This document shows positions 19,195 to 29,095 of a stretch of 64,000 bases of DNA, in pieces. The notes below the pieces were generated by a model, which saw only the letters and a program-made list of their open reading frames with translations, had not been told where the DNA came from and ran no database searches. Origin of the DNA: Leptolyngbya boryana PCC 6306 (lineage in GTDB: Bacteria > Cyanobacteriota > Cyanobacteriia > Leptolyngbyales > Leptolyngbyaceae). The stretch's first letter is position 1. Each line of letters opens with the position of its first letter. The translations under genes were made by a program, and so were the position numbers. The stretch spans positions 5,598,577 through 5,662,576 of the forward strand of contig NZ_KB731324.1 of assembly GCF_000353285.1 (NCBI RefSeq), in the 5' to 3' direction.

Positions 19195-19977
19195 ATGCTC
19201 ATTACGCCGCAGCATTTGATTCAGTGGAAACAGCAAAACAGAGCGATCGCAGTTCTCACAGCTTGGGATTATGCGATCGCTTCAATTCTCGATCGCGCTG
19301 GAATCGAAGTGATTCTGGTCGGGGATTCGCTCTCCATGGTGGCACTTGGGCATGAGACAACTTTGCCGTTAACGCTGGATGAAGTGATCCATCATGCAAA
19401 AGCAGTGCGGCGCGGCGTGAAAGAAGCCTTGTTAGTCGTCGATTTACCGTTTCTGACGTATCAGGAAAGTTGGCAGCAGGCAATGCATTCGGCAGGGCGA
19501 ATTTTGAAAGAAACGAATGCAGGCGCAGTCAAATTAGAAGGCGGCTATCCCGCGATCGCGGAAACTGTCGCTCGATTAGTTCAAGCGGGCATTCCTGTCA
19601 TGGGACATGTAGGATTAACGCCGCAATCAGTCAGACAGACGGGATTTCGTCAGCAAGGTAAATCGCACGAGGCGGGAGAAAAGATCGTAGCCGAAGCGAT
19701 CGCGCTGGAGCAGGCAGGGGCTTTTGCGGTTGTGATCGAGCATGTTCCAGCGGATTTAGCCAAAACGATTACGGAGAGTCTAACGATTCCTACGATTGGA
19801 ATCGGCGCAGGCATTCATTGCGATGGACAAGTGCTGGTGACCTCAGATGTTTTGGGATTAGGAACTTGGAAACCGAAGTTTGCCAAGACCTATTTGGATC
19901 TGAATGCGTTGATTACGCAAGCGGTGCAAGAGTTTGGGGAAGAGGTACGAGCGCACAAGTTTCCGCCTGAAACTTGA
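19195..19977 (+). CDS. panB: 3-methyl-2-oxobutanoate hydroxymethyltransferase
   Basis: First committed step of pantothenate synthesis: transfers a hydroxymethyl group from methylene-tetrahydrofolate to ketoisovalerate. The 260-residue protein shows [38 protein letters not shown] (metal-binding Asp and substrate pocket), [21 protein letters not shown] and [18 protein letters not shown] at 19195 has GGAG 6 bases upstream. Together with coaD at 4892 the window has two separate genes of coenzyme A supply. Confidence 0.97.
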   Translation: MLITPQHLIQWKQQNRAIAVLTAWDYAIASILDRAGIEVILVGDSLSMVALGHETTLPLTLDEVIHHAKAVRRGVKEALLVVDLPFLTYQESWQQAMHSAGRILKETNAGAVKLEGGYPAIAETVARLVQAGIPVMGHVGLTPQSVRQTGFRQQGKSHEAGEKIVAEAIALEQAGAFAVVIEHVPADLAKTITESLTIPTIGIGAGIHCDGQVLVTSDVLGLGTWKPKFAKTYLDLNALITQAVQEFGEEVRAHKFPPET

Positions 19978-20073
19978 GCGATCGCGGCTTGAGATCACTC
20001 CTCCTCGATCCCAGAATCGTGATATAACAATTAAGGTTTCTTTACAGAAAACAACACTGACTCACAGAGTAAG

Positions 20074-20101
20074 TCGGGCTGGGGATTTCAGCCTGATTTT
20101 T
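20074..20101 (+). terminator. Terminator or leader hairpin between panB and desA
   Basis: TCGGGCTG (20074-20081) pairs with CAGCCTGA (20089-20096) with one G-U pair and a 7-base loop, followed by TTTTT. It probably ends panB transcription, but at 73 bases before the desA start it could also be a leader attenuator. Confidence 0.65.
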
Positions 20102-20174
20102 AGTGGCAAATTTCGGTCGAAACTTGCCCTACTTATTGTGGTTATTACAGTCCTCCCGGAGAGAAGAATCGCTC

Positions 20175-21215
20175 ATGACGGTATCGCTCACGCCCGATTA
20201 CACGACCCTCACCAGTCCCGACACGAAACTTCGCCTAAAAGACATTATCAAAACTTTGCCCCGCGAATGCTTTCAGAAAGATATGCGGAAAGCTTGGACT
20301 GCCGTTGTGGTCAATGTTTTGATGGTTGGTCTGGGGTATTGGAGTATTGCTGCTTCCCCTTGGTTTCTTTTGCCGATCGCGTGGATTTTTACAGGAACTG
20401 CGTTGACCGGATTTTTTGTGATTGGGCATGACTGTGGACATCGATCGTTTGCACAGCGCAAATGGGTCAATGATCTCGTCGGTCACATTTTTATGGCTCC
20501 GTTGATCTATCCCTTCCACTGCTGGCGGATTGGGCACAACCAGCATCACAATCACACCAACAAAATGGATGTGGATAATGCGTGGCAGCCTTGGCGGACA
20601 GAGGTTTATGACAACCTTGATCCGATTACGAAAACTGCTTACACCACGACTCGCGGACGCTTATGGTGGCTCGCTTCGATCTTGCATTGGGCTTTGGTTC
20701 ACTTTAAGCTGTCGAACTATAAAACTCGCGACCACGGCAAAGTGAAATTGTCGATCGCAGTTGTCGTCGCATTTGCAGCCATTGTATTTCCGGCTTTGTT
20801 CCTCACGGTTGGGGTTTGGGGCTTTGTGAAATTCTGGTTGATGCCTTGGTTGGTCTATCACTTCTGGATGAGTACGTTCACATTGGTTCACCACACCTTG
20901 CCGGATATCCAATTCAAAGAGCCGGAAGAATGGGATGCAGCACAGGCACAATTGTTTGGAACGGTGCATTGTGATTATCCGAAGTGGGTTGAGTTTCTCT
21001 GCCACGACATCAATGTGCATATCCCGCATCATCTTTCCACTGCGATTCCTTCTTACAATTTGCGATTGGCAGACAGCAGTTTGATGAAGATTTGGGGATC
21101 GAAGTTGAGACGATATCAGTTCTCTTGGGGATTGATGAAGGAGATCACAGATCAATGTCATCTGTATCATCCTGAAGAGGCTTATCAATCGTTCAAGTCT
21201 TACGCGAACAAGTAG
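20175..21215 (+). CDS. desA: Acyl-lipid Delta12 fatty acid desaturase
   Basis: Introduces the Delta12 double bond into membrane-lipid acyl chains, using ferredoxin and a di-iron centre in the membrane. The 346-residue protein has the three histidine boxes: HDCGH (85-89), HNQHH (121-125, within [17 protein letters not shown]) and HIPHH (282-286), set between hydrophobic spans. These sequences fit DesA rather than the omega-3 enzyme DesB, though omega-3 activity cannot be fully excluded. Start ATG at 20175 has GGAGAG upstream. DesA is commonly cold-regulated; the hairpin at 20074-20101 lies in its leader. Confidence 0.9.
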   Translation: MTVSLTPDYTTLTSPDTKLRLKDIIKTLPRECFQKDMRKAWTAVVVNVLMVGLGYWSIAASPWFLLPIAWIFTGTALTGFFVIGHDCGHRSFAQRKWVNDLVGHIFMAPLIYPFHCWRIGHNQHHNHTNKMDVDNAWQPWRTEVYDNLDPITKTAYTTTRGRLWWLASILHWALVHFKLSNYKTRDHGKVKLSIAVVVAFAAIVFPALFLTVGVWGFVKFWLMPWLVYHFWMSTFTLVHHTLPDIQFKEPEEWDAAQAQLFGTVHCDYPKWVEFLCHDINVHIPHHLSTAIPSYNLRLADSSLMKIWGSKLRRYQFSWGLMKEITDQCHLYHPEEAYQSFKSYANK

Positions 21216-21232
21216 ATTTGAGAAATTGAGTT

Positions 21233-21271
21233 AAAAAGCGCGATCGACAGATGTGTCGATCGCGCTTTTTT
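21233..21271. terminator. Bidirectional terminator after desA
   Basis: AAAAAGCGCGATCGACA pairs with TGTCGATCGCGCTTTTTT around GATG. A 17-bp stem with T tracts on both strands lies between desA (rightward) and the GH65 fusion gene (leftward). Confidence 0.92.
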
Positions 21272-21310
21272 AGTTCTCTAGGCAAATTGAACACTCATAT
21301 TTCGGGTGTG

Positions 21311-24217
21311 CTATCGAATCAATTCAGCCGTCCGCTCCGCCTTTGCAAGCTGCTGCAACTTTCCCCGCAGATCCGCCCAATGCACATTTTCCAAACTCGA
21401 TAAAACAACATGAGCCTCACCGACCCGCTCAACGGGTCCGAGTCCGACTGCCCACATGCCTGCTGCCAGCGCCGCTTCAATGCCTGCTGCTGCATCTTCA
21501 AACACAACACAAGCCGCAGGATCAACTCCTAACTCGTTTGCCCCAAATAAGAATAAATCCGGTGCAGGTTTGGGACGCTCTACACTATGTCCATCGCCAA
21601 TCACATCAATGTATTCTGCAATTCCGAGCTTCTCAATCACCGGACGCGCATTTTTACTCGCAGAGCCTAACGCAGTTTTGACTCCAGCTTGTTTGATCTC
21701 TTTCAAGAAATCTAAAACCCCGGGGAGTAAATCCGTCGGTGAGATTGCGTCGATCGAGTCAACATAGTACTGGTTTTTGCGCTCCATCATGTCTTCGATC
21801 TGAGCTTCACTGTAAACACGATCGCCGATAATCTTCATCAAAGAAGCCCGGCGTGAAATGCCTCGCAACGCCTCATTGGCTTCGCGATCGAAAGGCAAGC
21901 CCTCTTCATCCGCTAATCGTTGCCAAGCTCGATAGTGATACTCAGCCGTATCGGTCAAAACACCATCGAGATCAAAAATCACGCCTTGAATGTCAGAAGA
22001 AGTCATAGTTCTTTTGGGGGTTGTAGGATCTGCTCTCAAATCAAATTCATGCCATTGATCGCGCCAGTGAATGCGGAATTTCAACCGTGTCCAGCCCGGA
22101 GGTAAGTGAGGATGAGCAAAGGGTTCTTCGCCAAATTGCACGCCTCCAAAACCGAGAACAACAGCTTGCCAGATTCCACCTGCCGACGCGCCGTGAATGC
22201 CATCGTCCGCATTGCCGCGAGTATCTTCAAGATCGACCATCACAGCTTGCATAAATCGATCGTAGGCTTCAACCGTATTATTCAAATCCGACGCAAGGAT
22301 GGCATGAATCGCAGGACCCAAAGATGAACCGTAAGTAATATCGGTGCGAGGCGCATAGTAGTCCCAATTTTTCTCCAGCGCTTCGAGAGAATAAGGAGAC
22401 TCTTGAGATTGCCGCATTAAGTACAGCAGCATCAAGACATCGGGTTGTTTGAGCACTTGAGCTTTGTCGGCTCCCGCGATCGTTAAAATTTCCTGCATCG
22501 ATTTCGTGCGCGGCTCGTAGTCCTCCAGATTAATATCTTCGAGATCAAAAAAGCCATCGCATTGCTCGATCAAGCCCGAGGGATGGCTGTGAATAAACAT
22601 ATTCGTTGCAATGTCTTGCCAGCGCGATCGCCGTTCGGAGGTAATTTTTAAGCGATCGCACAATTCGCCTAATTTCTCAGGTTGCGTCTGTTTCAGCCAA
22701 TCATAAATATAAATCGCTTTTTCCAGATGCCATTGCGCCATGCGATTCGTGAATGTATTGTTATTCACGTGCTCATGGTACTCATCTGCACCAATTACTT
22801 CCCGAATTTCATAGCGTTCATAGCGAGTACTCCACTCAACGCGGCTCATCCAAAACACAGCAGTATCGAGAATGATTTCTGCGCCATAGTCGCGCATCCA
22901 TTCATCATCTTGAGTCGCTTGCCAGTAGTACCAGGACGCATAGGCAATGTCTGCGCTGATATGAATTTCGCGATCGCGACACCAAATCCGAATATCTTCG
23001 CCATAAGGATCTTTTGGCAATGCCCAACGTGGGGTGACTTCATCACCTGTATCCGCGCTTTCCCAAGAGTACATTGCGCCTTTGTAGCCGTAGTAAGTCG
23101 CTTTCCGACGCGCCCCTTGAATGGTTCGATAGCGGTAGGTCAATAGATTGCGAGCAAGATGCGGCTGAGTGAAGGTAAAGAACGGCAGAATAAAAATCTC
23201 GGTGTCCCAGAAAACGTGACCGCGATAGCCAAAGCCTGAAAGGGTTTTCGCGGGGATGCTCACTCGATCATCATGTCGTGCTGCTGCAATCAACAACTGA
23301 AATAGGTTATATCGCACCGCCAACTGAGCGCGGAGATCGCCTTCAATCACAATGTCGCTTTGCTGCCACGCTTCTGCCCAGCTTTGTTCGTGAGCATCAA
23401 ACAAGTCTTGATAGTTGGTCAAAGCGGCGAGCTTACTTTGAGCCGATTGAACCGGAGCTTCCACCTCGCGAGAAGTGTAGATTGTGATCAAATTCTCGAT
23501 CGTAATTGTTTGGTCAGCGGGAGCCGTAAAGGTCGTCGTCAACGTGGGATAGCCCGGAACATTCGTGACTTGGACATTTCCCTGTGCGCCACTCAATGAC
23601 AAACTCGATGCCATTGCCAGTTCAATATGAGACGTTCGCGTGCGGACTTGCAACCAAACGCCATGCTCGGTTTTCCCCTGTCCTAGCTGTTCCCAATGGT
23701 TGAAGCCTTGGTTTTCTGGATAGCCATTGATACTCGCTTGCACTTCCACGATCGCATCTGCTTCTAACGCAGTGATTTGGCAGCGCAACCCGACCACATG
23801 CTCATCGGCAAGACTAGCAAATCGCTCAAAATGCAGCCGGATGGTTCTGCCACTCGGACTGCGCCAGTGAATCGTTCGACTCAGAACGGCTCGGCGCACA
23901 TCTAATTGACGCTCATAACTCAGAACTTCACCTTGATCTAAACGAAAGCGATCGCCATCGACAATAATCAGCAGTGGCAGCCAATCCGGACAATTGACCA
24001 GTTCGGTATAGACAATCGGAACGTCATCATACACCCCATGAATTAACGTAGCAGGCTGAGATTGAGCATAGCCTTCTTCAAAGCTGCCACGGGTTCCAAG
24101 ATAGCCATTGCCGATCGTGAAAACGGTTTCGCGCGAATTGAGCAATTCGGGGACAAATTCCGTTTCGATGACTGTCCAATCTGTGTAGACCAAAGGCGAG
24201 CGGTCGATTTGAGTCAT
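21311..24217 (-). CDS. GH65 glycoside phosphorylase fused to beta-phosphoglucomutase
   Basis: A 968-residue bifunctional enzyme. The N-terminal part (about 1-735) is a GH65 phosphorylase of the maltose/trehalose/kojibiose type, with the catalytic glutamate in IGADEYHEHVNNN and WESADTGDE nearby. It would split an alpha-glucoside with phosphate into glucose and beta-glucose 1-phosphate. The C-terminal part (about 745-968) is a HAD beta-phosphoglucomutase with nucleophile and acid aspartates in FDLDGVLTD and VVFEDAAAGIEAA, turning that product into glucose 6-phosphate. The disaccharide is not determinable. ATG at 24217 is preferred to a TTG at 24250. It lies 29 bases after the sucrose synthase gene. 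Confidence 0.9.
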   Translation of the reverse strand: MTQIDRSPLVYTDWTVIETEFVPELLNSRETVFTIGNGYLGTRGSFEEGYAQSQPATLIHGVYDDVPIVYTELVNCPDWLPLLIIVDGDRFRLDQGEVLSYERQLDVRRAVLSRTIHWRSPSGRTIRLHFERFASLADEHVVGLRCQITALEADAIVEVQASINGYPENQGFNHWEQLGQGKTEHGVWLQVRTRTSHIELAMASSLSLSGAQGNVQVTNVPGYPTLTTTFTAPADQTITIENLITIYTSREVEAPVQSAQSKLAALTNYQDLFDAHEQSWAEAWQQSDIVIEGDLRAQLAVRYNLFQLLIAAARHDDRVSIPAKTLSGFGYRGHVFWDTEIFILPFFTFTQPHLARNLLTYRYRTIQGARRKATYYGYKGAMYSWESADTGDEVTPRWALPKDPYGEDIRIWCRDREIHISADIAYASWYYWQATQDDEWMRDYGAEIILDTAVFWMSRVEWSTRYERYEIREVIGADEYHEHVNNNTFTNRMAQWHLEKAIYIYDWLKQTQPEKLGELCDRLKITSERRSRWQDIATNMFIHSHPSGLIEQCDGFFDLEDINLEDYEPRTKSMQEILTIAGADKAQVLKQPDVLMLLYLMRQSQESPYSLEALEKNWDYYAPRTDITYGSSLGPAIHAILASDLNNTVEAYDRFMQAVMVDLEDTRGNADDGIHGASAGGIWQAVVLGFGGVQFGEEPFAHPHLPPGWTRLKFRIHWRDQWHEFDLRADPTTPKRTMTSSDIQGVIFDLDGVLTDTAEYHYRAWQRLADEEGLPFDREANEALRGISRRASLMKIIGDRVYSEAQIEDMMERKNQYYVDSIDAISPTDLLPGVLDFLKEIKQAGVKTALGSASKNARPVIEKLGIAEYIDVIGDGHSVERPKPAPDLFLFGANELGVDPAACVVFEDAAAGIEAALAAGMWAVGLGPVERVGEAHVVLSSLENVHWADLRGKLQQLAKAERTAELIR

Positions 24218-24246
24218 GATGCAGGTACTCCGGGAAATCGGGAAGA

Positions 24247-26664
24247 TCAAATTTTCTGGTGTTCTTCTAAAATTGATTCAGCTCTAGGCTTATACAGCAG
24301 GTGAAATAGAGCGTCGAGATAGTGTAACAAAGACTCGCGACTTTCTCGGTGAACATAGTTCCAGAAACTATATAGTTTGGTGAGCAGTAAAAGCTGTCGG
24401 GTGTGATGTTGCCAGTTGTATTCATCATGAATGCGCTGAATACTTTTCGCAGAGAGTTGCTCCCAATAGTTGGGATCAGCGTAAGCGCGATCGAGAAAAT
24501 CTAAAATCTTGCGCGTTGAACCGTCGAGATCCGTCGGATTGATCAAGAATCCGTGTTTGTCGTCTTCAATGATTTCGGTCGTTCCGCCGAATTCGGTGGC
24601 AAAAGAGGGTAATCCAGAAACCATTGCTTCGAGTAATACTCGTCCAAATGCTTCAAAGCGAGCAAAATGTACAAAAATACCTCTGCGATCGGCAATGCTA
24701 CGATACATTTCTCCGAGATCAGGATTAGACAGGCGTTCACCAATCCAGCGCACATGCTCATGCAGTTGATAATAATCAATCAGGCGATGGATTTTTTCAA
24801 TCTCTTCGGCTTCATCCGCGTTAATTGCAGCATCAACACTGAGTTTGCTAGTGACGAGAATTAAATTACAACGCTGCTGCAATTCTGGACTCCGCCCAAA
24901 ACATTCAACTAGCCCAGAAAGATTTTTCACGGCTGTTAAGGGCGAGATCGCCAGAATGGGCGTGAGGCTTGGATCTGCGAGTTTGCCGAGAATATGAGAC
25001 GCTTCTTGCTCGAATAAGAGATAAGTCAAGCGATCGCGGTGTTCTGACGATCGTGCTTCCGAATACGGGAAAAATACCCGTTCATCGACTCCAGGTGGAA
25101 TGCGATTAAATTTGGGGCTAAAAAGCTCAATTCCATTGATCACATGGTAAAGCTGCGGCATCGTAAAGCATTTGTATGATTCATACTGTCCGAACGTATC
25201 TGGGGAACCAACAATCTCTTGATACGATGAAGTGACAATAAAATCTGCCGCATTCATGCTGATTAAATCTGCGGTAAATTGCGCGGAAAAATGATACTGC
25301 GGCTCTAACTCTTGCCAATATAAATTACTAAATAAATGTTTCGGCTTTTCGAGCGAATGGGCGATATTACAATGCGTCACGTTAAGCTGACGTGCGATCA
25401 ATGAAGCAACTAAATTGCCATCGCTGTAATTGCCAATAATTAAGTCTGGTTTTCCATTTAATTGTTCTAAGAGACGAGACTGAGCATCGATCGCGAAAGT
25501 TTCTAAATATCCCCAAATCTCAAATTTAGAAATCCAGTTATCGGTAATTTTAGAATTAAATTCTCGAAACGGAACTCGCAGAATCCAAGTATTGTTCGTA
25601 TCATCTACTTTTTCAAGCGGTAAATCGCATTGTGTACCTTCGCAATTGGGAATGAGTCGTGTCAAAATCACCACTTGCGGCTGGATATTCAGCATGTCTA
25701 ATCCAGCCAGATGAATCTCTTCTTGGAGTTTGCGATCGAGACTTCGGGCTTGATCTAACACATAAGCAACCTGTCCCAACGTTTCCGATCGCCCTAAGTA
25801 GTCTTGTCCCACCCAGCCATGAATGGAACAGAGCGCAACTCGAAACACAGATGGAAATCTGGCAACAAATGCCTCTAAGATCGCAGGCTGCGGCATGTTC
25901 ACCATTTGATCGACGAGTTCCATCATTCCGCGAACGCGCTCAACCGTATTTCCCCATCCTGGCTCGAATCCTAAAGGCTGTAATTCTGCATGTACGCTTT
26001 GATATGATTCGTCTGAAGCTTTCGATTTCAGAATTTGAATGGCTTGGCGAATCTGCTCGGCTAACTGTTCTCCCGATTCAATTTGATCATTAATCAGCAG
26101 CGGAATTCCGTCATAGTGATGCCGATGCAGCACATCAAATAAGGTTTCGAGCCAATAGGAGCGATCGTTGAGAACCTGGCTGGATAGATATCGATTGAGA
26201 AACGCTAAGCCTTGACCAATATTGCGGGGATCGTCAACCTTCGGCGTATGCTCATAAAACGGTGTGACATCGATTTCAAACAGTTGATCTTGCGCCCGGC
26301 CCACAAAGCGATCGCGCGCTTCGAGTAAAGCTTTCGGTGGCATGACCTGAGCTTTAGTTAGTTCTGAATCGAGGCACCAAATTTGCTGTCCTCCAATCCA
26401 AGGACGCAGCAGCAACCAAATACAATCTTCTTCTAACAGCAACTCATGGCTGTACTGAATCAACGTTCCGAGGTGTGAAGAGTGGAAAAAATGAGCCGGT
26501 TTGCGAGCTTCATGACAGTAATCAGCAAACGCATGAATGATCTCATTTTTCAGGAAATACCGTTGATTAGAGCGACTCAGGGTTTGAATCAACTGCTGTA
26601 AAACTGCTTGCTCATCAGCATGATGTAAAACTGCTTCAATTAACTGTTGCATAGAACTATCCAT
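24247..26664 (-). CDS. susA: Sucrose synthase
   Basis: Reversibly converts sucrose and UDP (or ADP) to fructose and NDP-glucose. The 805-residue length equals plant and cyanobacterial SuSy. The N-terminal regulatory domain is followed by a GT-B glucosyltransferase: PDLIIGNYSDGNLVASLIA, LYHVINGIELFSPKFNRIPPGVDERVF (key residues around PPGVD) and FARFEAFGRVLLEAMVSGLPSFATEFGG in the nucleotide-sugar-binding E-x7-E region. Start ATG at 26664 (a second Met follows four codons later). The gene leads an operon with the GH65-mutase fusion, linking sucrose cleavage to glucose phosphates. Confidence 0.95.
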   Translation of the reverse strand: MDSSMQQLIEAVLHHADEQAVLQQLIQTLSRSNQRYFLKNEIIHAFADYCHEARKPAHFFHSSHLGTLIQYSHELLLEEDCIWLLLRPWIGGQQIWCLDSELTKAQVMPPKALLEARDRFVGRAQDQLFEIDVTPFYEHTPKVDDPRNIGQGLAFLNRYLSSQVLNDRSYWLETLFDVLHRHHYDGIPLLINDQIESGEQLAEQIRQAIQILKSKASDESYQSVHAELQPLGFEPGWGNTVERVRGMMELVDQMVNMPQPAILEAFVARFPSVFRVALCSIHGWVGQDYLGRSETLGQVAYVLDQARSLDRKLQEEIHLAGLDMLNIQPQVVILTRLIPNCEGTQCDLPLEKVDDTNNTWILRVPFREFNSKITDNWISKFEIWGYLETFAIDAQSRLLEQLNGKPDLIIGNYSDGNLVASLIARQLNVTHCNIAHSLEKPKHLFSNLYWQELEPQYHFSAQFTADLISMNAADFIVTSSYQEIVGSPDTFGQYESYKCFTMPQLYHVINGIELFSPKFNRIPPGVDERVFFPYSEARSSEHRDRLTYLLFEQEASHILGKLADPSLTPILAISPLTAVKNLSGLVECFGRSPELQQRCNLILVTSKLSVDAAINADEAEEIEKIHRLIDYYQLHEHVRWIGERLSNPDLGEMYRSIADRRGIFVHFARFEAFGRVLLEAMVSGLPSFATEFGGTTEIIEDDKHGFLINPTDLDGSTRKILDFLDRAYADPNYWEQLSAKSIQRIHDEYNWQHHTRQLLLLTKLYSFWNYVHRESRESLLHYLDALFHLLYKPRAESILEEHQKI

Positions 26665-26820
26665 CGAGTACCTAGAGTTCGATCGATTCTGACTCGCGAC
26701 TCGATGGACTATCTAAAAACCACTAAAAGAATTCCAACCCAACGCCATCAAGCCACAACTACTTAATTTCGTTATAGAACTTCGATCGCGAAATTACACC
26801 TAGCCGATGATAGAGTTTTC

Positions 26821-27267
26821 TCAATCCTGACTCCATGTAACCTGCTTCTTCACCCCAACTCCGTCTTGAATTGTTGCGCCTTGATAAGAACCTGATCGAG
26901 TCTGAATCACAACGCAATAGAGGTCAGTATCTCCGCAATTGCGCCAACACCGTTCTCCTGCTGGATCAACTCGCACGATCGAACCTTCTTGAACCGGGAA
27001 AATCTCACCATCGATCTGAAATTCGCCTTTCCCCTTGATAAAAATATAAATTTCTTCATTCTGCTGATGCTTGTGATAAAAGGGCACGGATTTCCCTACC
27101 GGCAACTTATTGAATGAGAGTTCTGCTCCCGTCAGATGAAGGAGATCTTTTAAAAAGATTTTTCCGTCTACTTGGAGTTTGGGCGCTTCAAATTTGAATT
27201 GATCTAAATTCTCTAAGTTACCTAAATCAACTACTGCAAAGTTTTCTCCGGTTTTAGCTTCGAGCAT
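26821..27267 (-). CDS. Cupin-domain protein
   Basis: A 148-residue single-domain cupin. Metal-binding motif 1 is YHKHQQNEEIYIFIKGKGE (two His, one Glu), and motif 2 is around RVDPAGERCWRNCG, where a typical His is not obvious. It may be an enzyme or a binding protein for a small molecule; the substrate is unknown. It is divergent from an HxlR regulator gene, and an operator-like palindrome begins 9 bases upstream of its start codon, so it is probably the regulator's target. Confidence 0.85.
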   Translation of the reverse strand: MLEAKTGENFAVVDLGNLENLDQFKFEAPKLQVDGKIFLKDLLHLTGAELSFNKLPVGKSVPFYHKHQQNEEIYIFIKGKGEFQIDGEIFPVQEGSIVRVDPAGERCWRNCGDTDLYCVVIQTRSGSYQGATIQDGVGVKKQVTWSQD

Positions 27268-27275
27268 GATTTATT

Positions 27276-27292
27276 ACTTGTAAATTGCAAGT
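27276..27292. promoter_or_regulatory. Palindromic operator, copy 1
   Basis: ACTTGTAAATTGCAAGT, an imperfect inverted repeat of ACTTG(T/C)A half sites. It sits 9 bases upstream of the cupin start and matches copy 2 in 16 of 17 positions. Confidence 0.75.
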
Positions 27293-27308
27293 TAAAAGTA
27301 ACAGGTAG

Positions 27309-27325
27309 ACTTGTAAAATGCAAGT
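27309..27325. promoter_or_regulatory. Palindromic operator, copy 2
   Basis: ACTTGTAAAATGCAAGT, 33 bases (about three helical turns) from copy 1 and 18 bases before the HxlR start. Both copies fill the divergent promoter and are the likely binding sites of the adjacent HxlR-type repressor. Confidence 0.75.
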
Positions 27326-27343
27326 AATCGGAGGAAATCAACT

Positions 27344-27685
27344 ATGACTGCTCGATCGCATTGTCCGATCGCCTCAACGTTAGATCTGATTGGCGATCGT
27401 TGGACACTTCTCATCATTCGCGACATGCTTTATATGAAAAAACGGCGATTCGATGAATTTCTCGAATCGCCGGAAGGAATTTCTACCAATATTTTGAGCG
27501 ATCGACTTCGCAAACTTGAAGAAGCCGAATTAATTGAAAAGCAACCTTACAGTAGTCATTCCCGTCGAATGGACTATCAACTGACCGAAAAAGGGAAAAG
27601 TTTGCAGCCTGTTCTACGATCGATGATCAAATGGGGACTCGAAAATCTCCCCGCTACCTCAATTCCGTCTCAACAGACTCAGTAA
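27344..27685 (+). CDS. HxlR-family transcriptional regulator
   Basis: A 113-residue winged-helix regulator: HCPIASTLDLIGDRWTLLII is the HxlR signature, the recognition region is EGISTNILSDRLRKLEEAELI, and the wing follows (YQLTEKGKSL). The single N-terminal cysteine (residue 6) is the position used for redox or electrophile sensing in several HxlR proteins, so thiol sensing is possible. Divergent from the cupin gene, with two matching palindromes between them. AGGA precedes the ATG at 27344. Confidence 0.9.
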   Translation: MTARSHCPIASTLDLIGDRWTLLIIRDMLYMKKRRFDEFLESPEGISTNILSDRLRKLEEAELIEKQPYSSHSRRMDYQLTEKGKSLQPVLRSMIKWGLENLPATSIPSQQTQ

Positions 27686-27700
27686 ACTATTGAACGCGAT

Positions 27701-29023
27701 TCAGCCTAGCAACCACATTTGAGCCGAGCGAGCTGGCACACTTAGGGAGAACTGATTGCCTGAAAGTGTCATCGTTTGCCCCTGAATCAGCTCGCGATAC
27801 TGACCCGGATTCTTTAAGCCCCAAGTGCTCAAATCTACTCGTTGCTCTGTACCACTCTTGTTAATCGCAACCATTCCCTGTTCTCCTCTTCGGAAGACGA
27901 GCAAAACATCGCTTTCGTAGAGAATGTGCATCAATTCTCCCTGAACTGCATTGTGGAAAGCAATCATCGCAACAATATCGGGACGCTTGTAGAAGTCGAG
28001 CCAGCGATCGCGATCGACATCATGTTTTGACTCGTTATGATCCGAGTAAATCAGCGGCACACCGCCATCTCGACCCAAAATATAAGCATGAGCTAAATGT
28101 TCATCTTGCGGATCGAGCAGCCAGAAGCGAAAGCCATCATTGTGAGGAATATCATGGTTCACGACAAAGGTAACAGCTCGATTCCAAGGTAAAGCATTGC
28201 CTTGATCTTGAGGATTGGCTAAAGCCCGCAATGAACCACCAAATCCAAAGGCTTCGCGGATCGTTTGAAACAGCGGGAAATCATAGGCAGACATCCAGGT
28301 TTCTCGCAGAAAGGGTTCGAGAAACACCTTTTCGTCGTTCTCACTCCCGGTTAACACCTCACCAAACCAGAAGCGATCGTGAAACGCTGGAGCATCTGCA
28401 AGATTATCAATCATATGTTCTGTAATATGCTTGATTGCATCAACCCGAAACCCGTCAAATCCCATTTCGACTAGGGCTTTGACCATTAAATACTGCTGTT
28501 TTAAGACCCAATCAGAATCTTTGAGATCCGGCAACCCGGACAGATTTTGAGACTGAACAGTTCCGCGATCGCCCCATTCGTGACCTTCAATTTCTCCAGC
28601 TTGATTAAAATCCCAAGGCGAAAACAAGCCCTCATTCAAATCCCCATACAATCGGTTTTCTGCAAATAAAGCAGGTTCCGCTTTGTAGCGCTCAAGCTCG
28701 GCTTCTCCTGGAAAGTTAAGATGATCCGCGCGCGCTTCATTTGCCATGTGATTGATGACTAAATCTGCATAGACCTGAATTCTAGAACTCCCACTATGAC
28801 AAGCTTCAAGCAAATTTTCTAGATCTCGCTTGCCTCCGAGATGAGACAACAAAACCCGATAATCTTTTGGCTGATAGCGTTGCCACCATTGATCGCCTTT
28901 GGGATCAGAGTAAAGAGGGGGCGGGATTAATATTGCTCCATAACCTGCCGCACGAATCGCATCGAGGTTTTCAATAATCTCGGTATACCGCCAATTGAAA
29001 GCGTGAAGAGTAACATTCCGCAT
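27701..29023 (-). CDS. Alpha-amylase family glycosyl hydrolase (GH13)
   Basis: A 440-residue cytoplasmic (no signal peptide) alpha-amylase. GH13 conserved regions are visible: YADLVINHMANE (I), GFDGFRVDAIKHI with the nucleophile Asp (II), FWFGEVLTG with the acid/base Glu (III) and VNHDIPHND with the transition-state Asp (IV; the common form is NHDT). A C-terminal beta domain ends in PARSAQMWLLG. It cleaves alpha-1,4-glucans such as glycogen breakdown products. ATG at 29023 is preceded by AAGGAG, which favours it over an ATG 51 bases upstream. Confidence 0.9.
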   Translation of the reverse strand: MRNVTLHAFNWRYTEIIENLDAIRAAGYGAILIPPPLYSDPKGDQWWQRYQPKDYRVLLSHLGGKRDLENLLEACHSGSSRIQVYADLVINHMANEARADHLNFPGEAELERYKAEPALFAENRLYGDLNEGLFSPWDFNQAGEIEGHEWGDRGTVQSQNLSGLPDLKDSDWVLKQQYLMVKALVEMGFDGFRVDAIKHITEHMIDNLADAPAFHDRFWFGEVLTGSENDEKVFLEPFLRETWMSAYDFPLFQTIREAFGFGGSLRALANPQDQGNALPWNRAVTFVVNHDIPHNDGFRFWLLDPQDEHLAHAYILGRDGGVPLIYSDHNESKHDVDRDRWLDFYKRPDIVAMIAFHNAVQGELMHILYESDVLLVFRRGEQGMVAINKSGTEQRVDLSTWGLKNPGQYRELIQGQTMTLSGNQFSLSVPARSAQMWLLG

Positions 29024-29095
29024 GTCGATCCGCTCCTTAGTCTCGGTTAACGGGGCAAAAACAATAACCCACACTAACCAGAGAATTAGGGATCG

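Noticed and set aside
20661..21188. 175-codon reading frame opposite desA
   Set aside because: Antisense to the third histidine-box region of the desaturase; no start context or domain.
22682..23146. 154-codon reading frame opposite the GH65 gene
   Set aside because: Lies fully over the catalytic region of a strong gene and shows no family features.
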